Shown: positions 8,956 to 17,982 of the stretch, piece by piece
Position numbering within the stretch: position 1 is the first letter of the stretch
Layout of the letters: each line of letters opens with the position of its first letter
Assembly (NCBI RefSeq): GCF_013523125.1
Contig: NZ_JAAMQJ010000032.1
Coordinates: forward strand, 1-56,397
DNA from: Pseudomonas entomophila
GTDB lineage: Bacteria > Pseudomonadota > Gammaproteobacteria > Pseudomonadales > Pseudomonadaceae
Reading direction: 5' to 3'
DNA length: 56,397 nucleotides
Notes under the pieces: model-generated
The model's database searches: none
Seen by the model: only the letters and a program-made list of their open reading frames with translations
What the model was told of the DNA's origin: nothing
Translations under genes and position numbers: made by a program

Positions 8956-10605
8956 TCAGACCGTGGCGTAGTCGCTGACGACGCGACCGGCCTCCATGCG
9001 CACGCATTGATCGGCGATGTCGAAATAGCGGTCGTCATGGGAGATCACGATGAGGGTCTTGCCCATCCGTTTGAGGTCCGGCAGCAGCTCGGTATAGAAG
9101 ATGCGGCGGAAGGTCGGGTCCTGGTCCGCCGCCCACTCGTCGAACACCAGCACGGGCCGCTGCTCCAGCCAGGCGTTGACCAGCGCCAGGCGCTTGCGCT
9201 GGCCGGTGGACAGGTCGGTGGTGGTGAACTTACCGTCCTGGATGCTGACCTTGTGCGCGATCTCCAACCGCTCCAGATACTGATTGGCCTCGTCGGGGAT
9301 GACCTGGTCGCCCTGGATGACCTCGTCGAACAGGTAGTAGTCGGCGAAGACGGTGGTGAACAGCTGGCGATAGCGGTCGCGGTCGGCGGCCTCCACCACC
9401 TTCCCATCGAGCACCACCTGGCCTTGCTGGGGGGCGTACAGGCCCAGCAACAGCTTGATCAGGGTGGTCTTGCCGCAGCCGTTCTCGCCGACGATGAAGA
9501 CGATCTCGCCCTGCTCGATGCGCAGGTTGACCGGGCCCAGGCGGAAGGGTGGCGCATCGCCCACCGGTGGGAAGGCGTAGCTCACGTCCTTCAGTTCCAG
9601 CGTGCGGATCGACGCCTGTGCCGCCGGGGCATCGGTCAGCAGCAGGTGCGGCTCGGGCGAGGAGAACTGGCGCGACAGCTCGGCGATACGCTGGAAGGCG
9701 ATGCCGGCGCGGCTGACGATGGGCAGGGTGCCGATCAGGTGCTCGAGCGGGCCTTTCATGTACAGCAGCACCAGCACGAAGCCGCTGATCACCGCCGTGT
9801 CCTGGCCCGGCCCAGTGCCGTGCATCCACAACGCGATGCCGATGACCACGAAGAACAGCATGGAGCCGAAGGTCTTGGCGATGACGAAGGTGTTGATCGC
9901 ACGGATCTGTGTCCTGCAGATGAAGTCGGCGGTCGCCTGGATGCCCTGGGTGAACATCCGGTGGCGCCGCGGGCGGTGGATGCGCAGCTCCTTGGCGCCG
10001 CCGGCCACCGCGTGGTACTGGCGCTGCAGCTCGTCCTCGGCGTCGCGCGCGGCCATGAAGCCCTGCACGCCGACCGACTGCGCCACGGACTGGGCGGTGA
10101 CGCCGACGGCGATGGCCACCAGCATCAGCAGGAACATCGGCCATGACAGCAGGGCCAGGTAGCCCAGGCAGCCCAGGGTGACGGTGAGCGAGATGGCCAG
10201 CGGCGCGAAGGCGAAGGCGAAATCGCTGATGGTGTCCACGTCGTGGGTCAGCACCGGGATCAACCGGTGGCTGCGGTAGCGCTCGATCTGCTCGATGGGC
10301 GCGGCCAGCACCTTCTCGCCCAGCGTCTTGCGCAGCCGGGCGATGATGTGCTGACCGACGTAGTTGGTGCCGATGTCCGACAGGATGGTGCTGACCAGCG
10401 CCAGCACGCAGAGGCCGACGAAGCCCAGCACCAGCCCACGGCTCAGCTCACTGTCGGCGTGCAGGGCCGTGTTGATGGTGGCCAGCAGGACGGTGACGCT
10501 CAGGCCGCCGAGCATCCCCAGGACGATGGACACGCCGACGATCAGCCTGAAGGGCTTGAGCAGGCCCATCAGCTCACGCAGGGCGCCTGGAGTAGAGGCG
10601 CTCAT
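8956..10605 (-). CDS. pvdE: Pyoverdine ABC exporter, fused permease-ATPase
   Basis: This 549-residue half-transporter has an N-terminal six-helix permease (about 15-300) and a C-terminal ATPase. Walker A GENGCGKTT is near 372, the signature LSTGQRKRL near 465, and Walker B VLVFDEW near 483. PvdE exports the cytoplasmic acylated ferribactin precursor to the periplasm, where the chromophore matures. The chosen ATG at 10605 gives the normal family N terminus (MSASTPGALRELMGLLKPF). An in-frame upstream start at 10746 would add 47 proline/arginine-rich residues that do not look like this family. The ATG overlaps the stop of a 25-codon ORF. A perfect iron-starvation box lies at 10755-10779. Confidence 0.93.
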   Translation of the reverse strand: MSASTPGALRELMGLLKPFRLIVGVSIVLGMLGGLSVTVLLATINTALHADSELSRGLVLGFVGLCVLALVSTILSDIGTNYVGQHIIARLRKTLGEKVLAAPIEQIERYRSHRLIPVLTHDVDTISDFAFAFAPLAISLTVTLGCLGYLALLSWPMFLLMLVAIAVGVTAQSVAQSVGVQGFMAARDAEDELQRQYHAVAGGAKELRIHRPRRHRMFTQGIQATADFICRTQIRAINTFVIAKTFGSMLFFVVIGIALWMHGTGPGQDTAVISGFVLVLLYMKGPLEHLIGTLPIVSRAGIAFQRIAELSRQFSSPEPHLLLTDAPAAQASIRTLELKDVSYAFPPVGDAPPFRLGPVNLRIEQGEIVFIVGENGCGKTTLIKLLLGLYAPQQGQVVLDGKVVEAADRDRYRQLFTTVFADYYLFDEVIQGDQVIPDEANQYLERLEIAHKVSIQDGKFTTTDLSTGQRKRLALVNAWLEQRPVLVFDEWAADQDPTFRRIFYTELLPDLKRMGKTLIVISHDDRYFDIADQCVRMEAGRVVSDYATV

Positions 10606-10679
10606 CGTGCGAGGTCCGGGGTCGGACGTGGATGAACGACGCGGGCAGGGCGCGGCGTGGACACGAGGGTCTGGCTCAT
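10602..10679 (-). CDS. Possible 25-residue leader ORF translationally coupled to pvdE
   Basis: On the minus strand ATG at 10679 opens a 25-codon frame (begins MSQTLVSTPRP, ends PTPDLAR). Its TGA overlaps the pvdE ATG as ATGA. It has AGGA about eight bases upstream, whereas pvdE itself has no good ribosome site. It lies just downstream of the iron-starvation box, so it would be on the pvdE transcript. It is very short and Pro/Arg-rich; no function is assigned. Confidence 0.35.
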   Translation of the reverse strand: MSQTLVSTPRPARVVHPRPTPDLAR

Positions 10680-10754
10680 GGTGACGGTTCCTGGGGCAGT
10701 GAAGGGGCACGCGCAGGAAGGGCCCCTTGTCCTGCGGCGCGTACACCGGAAGGA

Positions 10755-10779
10755 ACGAGCCAGGGGCGGCCTAATTTAC
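10755..10779 (-). promoter_or_regulatory. Iron-starvation (PvdS-type) promoter of pvdE
   Basis: The minus strand reads GTAAAT-N16-CGT, an exact match to the PvdS-type consensus. It lies between the pvdO stop and the pvdE leader, so pvdE has its own iron-responsive promoter. Confidence 0.8.
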
Positions 10780-10792
10780 CGTCGGCGCCGGG

Positions 10793-11653
10793 TCAGAGCG
10801 GGCGCATGACGCGAAAGCCGATCCAGTCGCCACGGTCGGTGGCATAGGCGTTGTTGCGGTTGCCCGAGCGCGAGAAGATCGGCGCCTCGCCCCAGTCGTT
10901 GCCGCGAATGCTGACCAGCTTGCACGCGCCGTCCTTCCAGGCGCTGCCGTCACTGGGCGCGCCACGGTAATGGTCGTGATAGCAGTCGGCGACCCACTCG
11001 TAGACGTTGCCGTGCATGTCGTACACACCGTAGGCGTTGGGCGGGAAGCTGCCGACCGGCGAGGTGTAGCTGAAGCCGTCCTTGGGGCCGTAGACGTTGG
11101 CGTTCCGGCTGATCTCGTAGTGGGCGTCGGGCTGGAACGGGAAGGCCCCTTCGCTCCCGCCACGGGCGGCGTATTCGCGCTGGGCCTCGCTGACCATGCG
11201 GTAGGGCTGACCGGTCTTCTTCGACAGCCAGGCGACGTAGGCCTCGACATCGCCATGGCTCATGCACACGGCCGGCTGGCGCGGACCCTGGGCGTAGCTG
11301 GGCTGGCTGTTGGTGCAGCGCCGGCCTGGACGATCGTCGCCATCGGCGATGATCACGCCCGCTTCTTTCTGGTACGCCGCCCACTCACCGGCCGTGATCT
11401 GGAAGCGGCTGATGGCGAAGGGCTGGGCGAAGGTCACCGGGTGTTGCGGGCTTTCGTCTTCCTGGCGGCCCATCTCGTTGTCCGGCGTGCCCATGGTGAA
11501 GGTGCCAGCGGGCAGCACCACCATCTCCGGGCAGAGCGTGTCGCAGTCGCGAAACACCGTGCCAGGTCGTTGGGCAGGCTCGGCGGCCTGGAGCGGCAGG
11601 CTGCAGGCGGCGAGCAGGGCGGCGAGGGTGAAGGTCTGGAGCGGCGGGGTCAT
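10793..11653 (-). CDS. pvdO: PvdO-like formylglycine-generating-enzyme-fold protein, periplasmic
   Basis: This 286-residue protein has a signal peptide (MTPPLQTFTLAALLAACSLP, cleavage near LQAAE) and an FGE-sulfatase/SUMF1-like domain over the rest. Typical motifs are VVLPAGTFTMG near 47, RFQITAGEWAAY, VSEAQREYAARGG, YDMHGNVYEWVADC and the C-terminal GFRVMRPL. PvdO acts in the periplasm in oxidative maturation of the pyoverdine chromophore. ATG 11653 has GAGG seven bases upstream. It is the last gene of the pvdR-pvdT-opmQ-pvdO run, 13 bases after opmQ. The pvdM, pvdN and pvdP genes often found next to pvdO are not here. Confidence 0.85.
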   Translation of the reverse strand: MTPPLQTFTLAALLAACSLPLQAAEPAQRPGTVFRDCDTLCPEMVVLPAGTFTMGTPDNEMGRQEDESPQHPVTFAQPFAISRFQITAGEWAAYQKEAGVIIADGDDRPGRRCTNSQPSYAQGPRQPAVCMSHGDVEAYVAWLSKKTGQPYRMVSEAQREYAARGGSEGAFPFQPDAHYEISRNANVYGPKDGFSYTSPVGSFPPNAYGVYDMHGNVYEWVADCYHDHYRGAPSDGSAWKDGACKLVSIRGNDWGEAPIFSRSGNRNNAYATDRGDWIGFRVMRPL

Positions 11654-11666
11654 GGCGAAGCCTCGT

Positions 11667-13124
11667 TCAAGGGAGCGGGTGCGCAGCGGCATCGACCGCC
11701 GCGGGTCGAGCGTGGGGCCTGGGCGATGAAGCGACCGACCAGCCGCCGCCCAGGGCCTTGTACAGCGAGGCGGCCCCTTGCAGGCGGGCCAGGCGCAGCT
11801 GCACCTGTTCGTCCTGGGCCTGGTAGAGCGTGCGCTGGGTGTCGAGCACGGTGAGCAGGGTCTCGGCACCCGCGGCATAGCGCTGCTGGGCCAGGTCGGA
11901 GGCGATCTGCGCCTGACGTGCCTGCTCGTCCTGCCACCGACGCTGGCGCTCGACCCCATCGATGGCGTTGAGCGCTTGCTCGACATCGGCGAAACCGGCG
12001 AGCAGGCTGACGCCGTAGGCGTGCAGCAGTTCTTCCTGTTCGGCCTTGGCCAGGGTGTGCCCGGCGCGCAGGCGACCACGGTCGAAGACTGGGGCGAGCA
12101 GGCCTGCGGTCAGCGTGTAGTAGGGGCTGTCCATCACGTCGGCGAACGTGCGTGCGCCGCTGCCCAGCTCGGCGCCCAGCACCAGCTGCGGCAGCAGGGC
12201 TGCCCGGGCGACCTGAACGTTGGCGCTGGCCGCGGCCAGGCGCGCCTCGGCGGCGGCGATGTCCGGACGGCGGGTGAGCAGGTCGCTGGGCAGACCGGCA
12301 TCGATGCGTGGCCAGTGCAGCGTGGCGAGGGTCTCGTCGAACGGCGGCAGGGCCTGGACCGGCTCGCCCAGCAGCGTGGCCAGGACGATCCGCGCCTCGT
12401 GCAGACGCTGGTCGAGCCGCGGCAACTGGCGCGCCTGGGCAGCGACCAGGCTGTGCTGCTGCGCCACCTCCAGCGCGGTGGCCGAGCCGGCCTGCTGGCG
12501 CGTCTGCACCCAGGCCAGCACCTCGCGGGCGTTGTCCAGGTTGAGCTGGGCGAGGCGCGCCTGCTCGTTCAGGGCCAGGCACTGCAGGTAGCCGTCGGCC
12601 ACGGCGGCGAGCAGGGTCAGCTCGACGGTCTGGCGGTCGAACCGGGTGGCCTCCAGGTCACGCACCGCACGGGTCTGGGCCGCGCGCAGGCCGCCCCAGA
12701 AATCCACTTCGTAACGGGCGCTCAGGCGTGTGGCGAAGGCCGTGCTGGTGCGCTCGAAGCGGTCCACGTCGAGCTGATCGTAGCCCTCGCCCCGGAGCAG
12801 GCGCTGGCGGCTGGCGTCCACGCCCAGTTGCACCTCGGGCAGCAAGGGCGCCCCGGCGATGGTGGCGCGTGCCTGGGCCTGACGCACCCGCGCCACGGCC
12901 GCCGCCAGGTCCTGGCTGTTGGCCAGGGCGCGCGTGACCAGCCGCTCCAGTTCAGGGCTGCCGAAGGCGCGCCACCAGGCCGCGTCGGGGCGTTCGGCGC
13001 GGGTCTCGACCTGGCCTTGCCAAGCGCGCGGTACGGTGACGTCGGTCTGCAGCGCCGGGGCGGTGGCGCAGGCGGTCAGGCACAGGCTCAGGGTCAAGGG
13101 GCCGAGGCGGCTGGGCAGGGTCAT
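11667..13124 (-). CDS. opmQ: Outer-membrane efflux lipoprotein of the PvdRT-OpmQ pump
   Basis: This 485-residue TolC/OprM-family outer-membrane factor has a lipoprotein signal (lipobox near LTACAT) and two repeated outer-membrane efflux domains (about 60-250 and 265-450). Motifs include VRQAQARATIAGAPLLPEV and RPDIAAAEARLAAASANV. With PvdR and PvdT it forms the tripartite pump that secretes or recycles pyoverdine from the periplasm. It lies three bases downstream of pvdT, consistent with one operon. Confidence 0.9.
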   Translation of the reverse strand: MTLPSRLGPLTLSLCLTACATAPALQTDVTVPRAWQGQVETRAERPDAAWWRAFGSPELERLVTRALANSQDLAAAVARVRQAQARATIAGAPLLPEVQLGVDASRQRLLRGEGYDQLDVDRFERTSTAFATRLSARYEVDFWGGLRAAQTRAVRDLEATRFDRQTVELTLLAAVADGYLQCLALNEQARLAQLNLDNAREVLAWVQTRQQAGSATALEVAQQHSLVAAQARQLPRLDQRLHEARIVLATLLGEPVQALPPFDETLATLHWPRIDAGLPSDLLTRRPDIAAAEARLAAASANVQVARAALLPQLVLGAELGSGARTFADVMDSPYYTLTAGLLAPVFDRGRLRAGHTLAKAEQEELLHAYGVSLLAGFADVEQALNAIDGVERQRRWQDEQARQAQIASDLAQQRYAAGAETLLTVLDTQRTLYQAQDEQVQLRLARLQGAASLYKALGGGWSVASSPRPHARPAAVDAAAHPLP

Positions 13125-13127
13125 GGG

Positions 13128-15095
13128 TTATTCACTGGTCAGGGCGGTGACCGGGTCAAGGCTGGCCGCCTTGCGCGCCGGCATGAAGCCGAAGAGGACG
13201 CCGGTGGCCACCGCGCAGGCGAAGGCGCCGCACAGGGCACCGGCCGAAAAGGCGACGGCGATGTCGAACAGCGTCAGCAACGCGCCGGTCGCCAGGGCCA
13301 GCACCAGCCCGGTGACGCCGCCGACCATCGACAGCAGCACCGCCTCGGTCAGGAACTGGCGCAGGATGTCGCGCTGCCGCGCCCCGGTGGCCATGCGGAT
13401 GCCGATCTCTCGGGTCCGCTCGCGCACGGTCATGAGCATGATGTTCATCACCCCGATGCCGCCGACCAGCAGCGAGATGGCCGCGATGGCGCCGAGCATC
13501 AGCGAGAGCGTGTTCTGTGTCCGCGCCTCGGCCTGGATCATGGCCGCCGCGTTGGTCAGCGAATAATCGCGCGTGCCATGGTGCAGGCGCAGCATCAGCC
13601 GGTCGATGGCATGCTCGGTTTCCTTCACGCGGGCCGAGTCGGCGGCTGCGATGGCGATGTACTCGGGGTCGCGGCTGCCGAACAGGCGGATGGACGCGGC
13701 GGAGTAGGGCACCGCGATGCGCCCGTCGCTGTCGGTGTCGCCGGAGCTGGAGCCTTTCTCCTGGAGTACGCCGATCACCTGGAACGGCACGTTGCCGATC
13801 AGGATGTACTGGCCGATCGGGTGGGCGACGCCGGCCATCAGCTTGGTGCGCACCTTGTGCCCGATCACCGCCACCGCCGAGGCGTTGCGCTCGTCGGCCT
13901 CGGTGAAGTAGCTGCCTTCGACCACCGGCCAGTTGAAGATGTGGGTGAACGCGGTGTTGTTGCCGCCGACGTAGAACTGCTCGGCGGCATTGCCGTAGCG
14001 CACGGTCAGGTCCTTGCCATTGACCGGCATGATGCGCTGCACTTCCGGAAGCTGGGCGATGGCCGCGACATCGTCCAGGCTCACGATGCCGACCTTGGAA
14101 TGCGGCGTGGCGGCATCGCCGCCCAGGTACAGGATGTTCGAGCCGAACGCCGCCATCTGCGCCACCACCTGGCGTTTGCTGCCTTCGCCCACGGCCAGCA
14201 TCACCACCACCGAGGCGACGCCGATGACGATGCCGAGCAGGGTGAGGGCGGTGCGGAAGCGGTTGATCCACAGGACCCGCCAGGCCGCCTGCAAGGACTC
14301 GACCAGCTCGCCGCGCCAGGCGCCGCGGGCGGTGGCGCCTTCGTCCAGGCGCTGGCGCAGTGTCGTGGCGTCCAGGCTCTGGACGGCGGGGCGCGCGGGT
14401 GCATGGGCGTTGGCCGAGTCGCTGACCACCAGGCCGTCGCGAATCTCGATCACCCGCTGGGCGCGCGCCGCGACGTCACGGTCATGGGTGATCAGGATCA
14501 CCACATGGCCCTGGGCGGCCAGCTCGTCGAGCAGGGCCATCACCTCGGCGCCGCTGTGGCTGTCCAGGGCGCCGGTGGGCTCGTCGGCGAGGATGATGTG
14601 GCCGCCGTTCATCAGGGCCCGGGCGATCGACACGCGCTGTTGCTGGCCGCCGGAGAGCTGGTGCGGGCGATTGGCGGTGCGTGTGCCCAGGCCCAGGCGT
14701 TCGAGCAGGGCGCGGGCTCGGGCATGGCGCTGCGCCGGTGCGGTGCCGGCGTAGATTGCCGGCATCTCGACGTTCTCCTGGGCCGAGCCGGAGGGGATCA
14801 GGTGATAGCCCTGGAACACGAAGCCGAAGGCCTCGCGGCGCAGCCAGGCCAGCGCGTCGCTGTCCAGCTCGGCGACATCGCGCCCGGCGAACAGGTACTG
14901 GCCGCTGGTGGGCCGATCCAGGCAGCCGAGGATGTTCATCATCGTCGATTTGCCCGACCCCGAGGCGCCGACGATGGCGACGAACTCGCCAGGATGGATG
15001 CGCAGGCTGATGCCACGCACCACCTCGACCGTGGGCGTGTCGACACCGCCGTAGCGCTTGCGGATGTCACGCAGTTCGATCAGCGGAACGCTCAT
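13128..15095 (-). CDS. pvdT: MacB-type ABC transporter of the PvdRT-OpmQ pump
   Basis: This 655-residue protein has an N-terminal ATPase (about 1-230) with GASGSGKST near 38, LSGGQQQRV and [14 protein letters not shown] MacB periplasmic domain and four predicted membrane segments follow, with the C-terminal FtsX-like permease beginning near [18 protein letters not shown] 15095 was chosen over the in-frame ATG at 15107 because GGAGG lies six bases before it and it opens with [11 protein letters not shown]. Its start is two bases past the pvdR stop codon. It provides the energy-coupling unit of the inner-membrane complex with PvdR. Confidence 0.92.
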   Translation of the reverse strand: MSVPLIELRDIRKRYGGVDTPTVEVVRGISLRIHPGEFVAIVGASGSGKSTMMNILGCLDRPTSGQYLFAGRDVAELDSDALAWLRREAFGFVFQGYHLIPSGSAQENVEMPAIYAGTAPAQRHARARALLERLGLGTRTANRPHQLSGGQQQRVSIARALMNGGHIILADEPTGALDSHSGAEVMALLDELAAQGHVVILITHDRDVAARAQRVIEIRDGLVVSDSANAHAPARPAVQSLDATTLRQRLDEGATARGAWRGELVESLQAAWRVLWINRFRTALTLLGIVIGVASVVVMLAVGEGSKRQVVAQMAAFGSNILYLGGDAATPHSKVGIVSLDDVAAIAQLPEVQRIMPVNGKDLTVRYGNAAEQFYVGGNNTAFTHIFNWPVVEGSYFTEADERNASAVAVIGHKVRTKLMAGVAHPIGQYILIGNVPFQVIGVLQEKGSSSGDTDSDGRIAVPYSAASIRLFGSRDPEYIAIAAADSARVKETEHAIDRLMLRLHHGTRDYSLTNAAAMIQAEARTQNTLSLMLGAIAAISLLVGGIGVMNIMLMTVRERTREIGIRMATGARQRDILRQFLTEAVLLSMVGGVTGLVLALATGALLTLFDIAVAFSAGALCGAFACAVATGVLFGFMPARKAASLDPVTALTSE

Positions 15096-15096
15096 C

Positions 15097-16266
15097 TCAG
15101 CCTCCATCGCTCGAGCCGCCGATCACCAGGCGATCGCCGTCGGCCAGGCCGTCGAGCACCTGCACGCGCAGGCGGTCGCTCAGGCCGATACGCACCGCGC
15201 GGCGTTCGACCTTGCCCTTGGCCGTGAGCACCTGGGCGATGCGCCGGTCCTCGGCCGTGTCGTCCTCTTCCAGTGCGGCGACCGGCGCGGTCAGCACGCC
15301 GTCCGCCTGGCCGGCGACGAAGAACACCTGCGCGGTCATCTCGGCCATCAGCGCGTCATCGGCGTTGTCGACGTCCAGCAGCACGGTGTACAGCACCACC
15401 TTGCCACTGCTGTCGCCCGAGGCATTGGGCGCGCCGCCGCCCTGGCTGGACTGGTCCAGCGGCTTGGGCGGAATCGGCAGGATCTGCCGCACGGTGGTGC
15501 TCCAGCGGCGTTTGCCGCCGGCCAGGGTGGTGAAATAGGCCGGCATGCCTGGGCGCACCTTGCCGATGTCGGCTTCCGACACTTCGGCCCACACCGTCAT
15601 CGGCGACAGCCGCGCGATGCGCAGGATCAGCGGCGTCTGCTGCTGAGCGTTGAGGGTCTGGCCTTCGCGCGCGTCCACGGCGACCACGGTGCCGGACAGC
15701 GGCGCATAGATGCGCGTATAGCCCAGTTCGGCCTCGTCGCTGCGCAGGCTGGCCTGGGCCTGGCGGATCTGCGCCTGGTACATGGCGATGCGCGCCTGGG
15801 TGGTTTCGAGCTGGGCCAAGGCCGTCTGCACGTCCTCGTCCCGGGTGGCGCCGCCCTTGGCCAGGTGCTGCTGGCGCTGATACTGGGTCTTGGCCAGGCG
15901 TTGCTGGGCGCGCTGCTCGTCCAGCTGGGCCTTGAGGTTCTCGATCGAATAGCGGGCAGCGTCCAGGCGGGCGCGCTGGGTGGACGGATCGATCTCCACC
16001 AGCAGCTGGCCCTGCTCGACGCGGTCGCCGACCTCGACGTGCAGCGTGCGGATCTGGCCGCTGGCCTGTGCGCCGACGTCCACGTAGCGACGCGGCTGCA
16101 GAGTGCCGAGTGCGGTGACGCTGCTCTCGATGTCGCCGCGGCTGACCGCGACGGTGGCGAGCGACGCGTTAGGGTCGGGCAGGAGCTTCCAGGCGGTCAG
16201 TGCGCCGATGACCAGCAGGCCAAGGGTGCCGATCAACAGCCGACGTGTGTGCGGGGGACGACTCAT
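15097..16266 (-). CDS. pvdR: Membrane-fusion protein of the PvdRT-OpmQ pump
   Basis: This 389-residue HlyD/MacA-type adaptor has one N-terminal membrane anchor ([19 protein letters not shown]). A lipoyl/barrel-sandwich motif ([20 protein letters not shown]), a long coiled-coil hairpin rich in Gln/Ala (about 110-190) and beta-barrel domains follow. ATG 16266 is used; an in-frame start at 16308 would add 14 residues without a better ribosome site. It is the first gene of the pvdR-pvdT-opmQ-pvdO run, under the iron-starvation box at 16324-16348. Confidence 0.9.
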   Translation of the reverse strand: MSRPPHTRRLLIGTLGLLVIGALTAWKLLPDPNASLATVAVSRGDIESSVTALGTLQPRRYVDVGAQASGQIRTLHVEVGDRVEQGQLLVEIDPSTQRARLDAARYSIENLKAQLDEQRAQQRLAKTQYQRQQHLAKGGATRDEDVQTALAQLETTQARIAMYQAQIRQAQASLRSDEAELGYTRIYAPLSGTVVAVDAREGQTLNAQQQTPLILRIARLSPMTVWAEVSEADIGKVRPGMPAYFTTLAGGKRRWSTTVRQILPIPPKPLDQSSQGGGAPNASGDSSGKVVLYTVLLDVDNADDALMAEMTAQVFFVAGQADGVLTAPVAALEEDDTAEDRRIAQVLTAKGKVERRAVRIGLSDRLRVQVLDGLADGDRLVIGGSSDGG

Positions 16267-16323
16267 GCAGATTCCGGCCGACAGGGAGGGGGCTTGGGGG
16301 TGGCCCAAGAAACTTCCAGTTAG

Positions 16324-16348
16324 ACGAGGGGGCGGTCGGTTAATTTAG
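16324..16348 (-). promoter_or_regulatory. Iron-starvation (PvdS-type) promoter of pvdRT-opmQ-pvdO
   Basis: The minus strand reads GCTAAAT-N16-CGT, an exact consensus match, about 58 bases upstream of the pvdR ATG. It should make the efflux operon iron-regulated. Confidence 0.8.
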
Positions 16349-16438
16349 CGTGGGCTGGAAAACGCAGTGTGCGCTGTGGGAAGGGAAGGCTTGCGCTTTG
16401 CCAGCGGGCCCGGCGGACAGGGGTGTCGGCCCTGACCT

Positions 16439-16527
16439 CATCGCGGGCAAGCCCCCACATTTTGGCTCGCGCTGCTGATCTGCCAGACCGACGCAATCCT
16501 CTGTGGGAGCTGGCTTGCCAGCGATAG
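16439..16527. repeat. REP-like elements upstream of the MFS gene
   Basis: Two degenerate REP cores face each other: CATCGCGGGCAAGCCCCCAC at about 16439 and GTGGGAGCTGGCTTGCCAGC at about 16503. They occupy the middle of the 321-base gap between pvdR and the MFS gene; nothing else but the iron-starvation box is seen there. Confidence 0.65.
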
Positions 16528-16587
16528 CGTCCACGTCCTGCGCACCGGTTTGTTATGCTCTGCTCCTTTTTTCAGAGCGGAGCTGTC

Positions 16588-17904
16588 ATGGCTGCTTTCG
16601 ACCACACGCGCCAGCTCGGTCGCGCCGACCACCGGACCCTGGGCCTGGCGGCATTGGGGGGTGCGCTGGAGATCTACGACTTCATCATCTTCGTGTTCTT
16701 CGCGCTGACCCTGAGCCAGTTGTTCTTCCCGCCGCAGATGCCCGAGTGGCTGCGCCTGCTGCAAAGCTTCGGCATCTTCGTCACCGGTTACCTGGCGCGT
16801 CCTTTGGGCGGCCTGGTGATGGCGCATTTCGCCGACCACCTGGGTCGCAAGCGGGTGTTCGGCCTGAGCATCCTGATGATGGCCCTGCCGTGCCTGCTGA
16901 TCGGCGTGATGCCGACCTACGCCGACATCGGCTATGCCGCCCCGTTGATCCTGCTGGCCCTGCGCATCCTGCAAGGCGCGGCGGTCGGCGGCGAGGTGCC
17001 GAGCGCCTGGGCCTTCGTCGCCGAACACACGCCACCGGGCCGGCGCGGCTACGCCCTGGGCTTCCTGCAGGCCGGGCTGACCTTCGGCTACCTGCTCGGC
17101 GCGCTGACCGCGACCGCCCTGGCCAAGGTCTACAGCCCGCAGGAAATCCTCGATCACGCCTGGCGCTACCCGTTCCTGCTGGGTGGCGTGTTCGGCCTGG
17201 TCGGGGTGTGGCTGCGCCGCTGGCTCAGCGAGACGCCGGTGTTCCTGGCCTTGCGCGCGCGGCGTGAGCAACCGGTGGCGTTCCCCCTGCGTCAGGTGCT
17301 GTCTACGCACCGCCGGGCGTTGATCCCCGCCGCGCTGCTGACCTGTGTGCTGACCTCGGCGGTGGTGGTACTGGTGGTGATCACGCCGACCGTGATGCAG
17401 CAGCGCTTCGCCCTGGATGCCGGACAGACGTTCGCCCTGAGCGCGGTGGGCATCGTGTTCCTGAACATCGGCTGCGTCGTGGCCGGCATGATCGTCGATC
17501 GCTTCGGCGCCTGGCGCGCGCTGATCGGCTACAGCCTGCTGCTGCCGCTGGGGACCGGCATGCTGTACGCGAACCTGGTCGGTGCCTGGGGCTGGACGGG
17601 GTCGGCCTATGCACTGGCCGGGTTGTGCTGCGGCGTGGTCGGCGTGGTGCCGTCGATCATGGTCGGCCTGTTCCCGGCGCCGGTGCGGGTCTCGGGGATT
17701 TCGTTCACTTACAACCTGGCGTATGCGTTGTGGGCCAGCGTCACGCCCCTGGCCCTGATCGCCCTGATGCCGTGGAGCCCCTGGGTCTGCGTGGTGTTCT
17801 GTGTGGTCATGGGGCTGGTGGGGGCGGCGACGGGCCTGTACTTCGGGCGCCGCGCGCCGCTCGAGACCCGCTCACCGCATGCTGTCTGGTGCGCCGAGGA
17901 ATAG
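16588..17904 (+). CDS. MFS transporter, metabolite:proton symporter (MHS) type
   Basis: This 438-residue membrane protein has about 12 hydrophobic segments. Family motifs include the early LEIYDFIIFVFF segment, the loop RPLGGLVMAHFADHLGRKR near 70, and RILQGAAVGGEVPSAW near 130. MHS-family members import dicarboxylates, betaines or similar solutes by proton symport; the substrate cannot be read from sequence. The start ATG 16588 was preferred to an upstream frame opening at 16555 because it has GGAG nearby and a normal N terminus. It is monocistronic and ends at a strong bidirectional terminator. Confidence 0.85.
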   Translation: MAAFDHTRQLGRADHRTLGLAALGGALEIYDFIIFVFFALTLSQLFFPPQMPEWLRLLQSFGIFVTGYLARPLGGLVMAHFADHLGRKRVFGLSILMMALPCLLIGVMPTYADIGYAAPLILLALRILQGAAVGGEVPSAWAFVAEHTPPGRRGYALGFLQAGLTFGYLLGALTATALAKVYSPQEILDHAWRYPFLLGGVFGLVGVWLRRWLSETPVFLALRARREQPVAFPLRQVLSTHRRALIPAALLTCVLTSAVVVLVVITPTVMQQRFALDAGQTFALSAVGIVFLNIGCVVAGMIVDRFGAWRALIGYSLLLPLGTGMLYANLVGAWGWTGSAYALAGLCCGVVGVVPSIMVGLFPAPVRVSGISFTYNLAYALWASVTPLALIALMPWSPWVCVVFCVVMGLVGAATGLYFGRRAPLETRSPHAVWCAEE

Positions 17905-17932
17905 GGCGGGTGCGCTGAGCCATGCCCGCATG

Positions 17933-17964
17933 AAAAAGCCCAAGTCGCAGGACTTGGGCTTTTT
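17933..17964. terminator. Bidirectional terminator between the MFS gene and the ETF-QO gene
   Basis: AAAAAGCCCAAGTC, a GCAG loop, then GACTTGGGCTTTTT form a perfect stem with A and T runs on both sides. It serves the two convergent genes. Confidence 0.92.
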
Positions 17965-17982
17965 CGTCTACGGCGTCGCCGA

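Noticed and set aside
10606..10746. Longer pvdE start at 10746
   Set aside because: The added 47 residues are Pro/Arg/His-rich and unlike the family. The frame would begin upstream of where transcription from the iron-starvation box can serve it well, and the leader ORF explains this segment better.
11778..15227. An 1149-codon open frame on the plus strand
   Set aside because: It lies wholly antisense to opmQ and pvdT, which have clear domains. The frame is open only because of high GC at third positions, and the translation is low-complexity Gly/Ala/Arg/Gln/His-rich with no domain.
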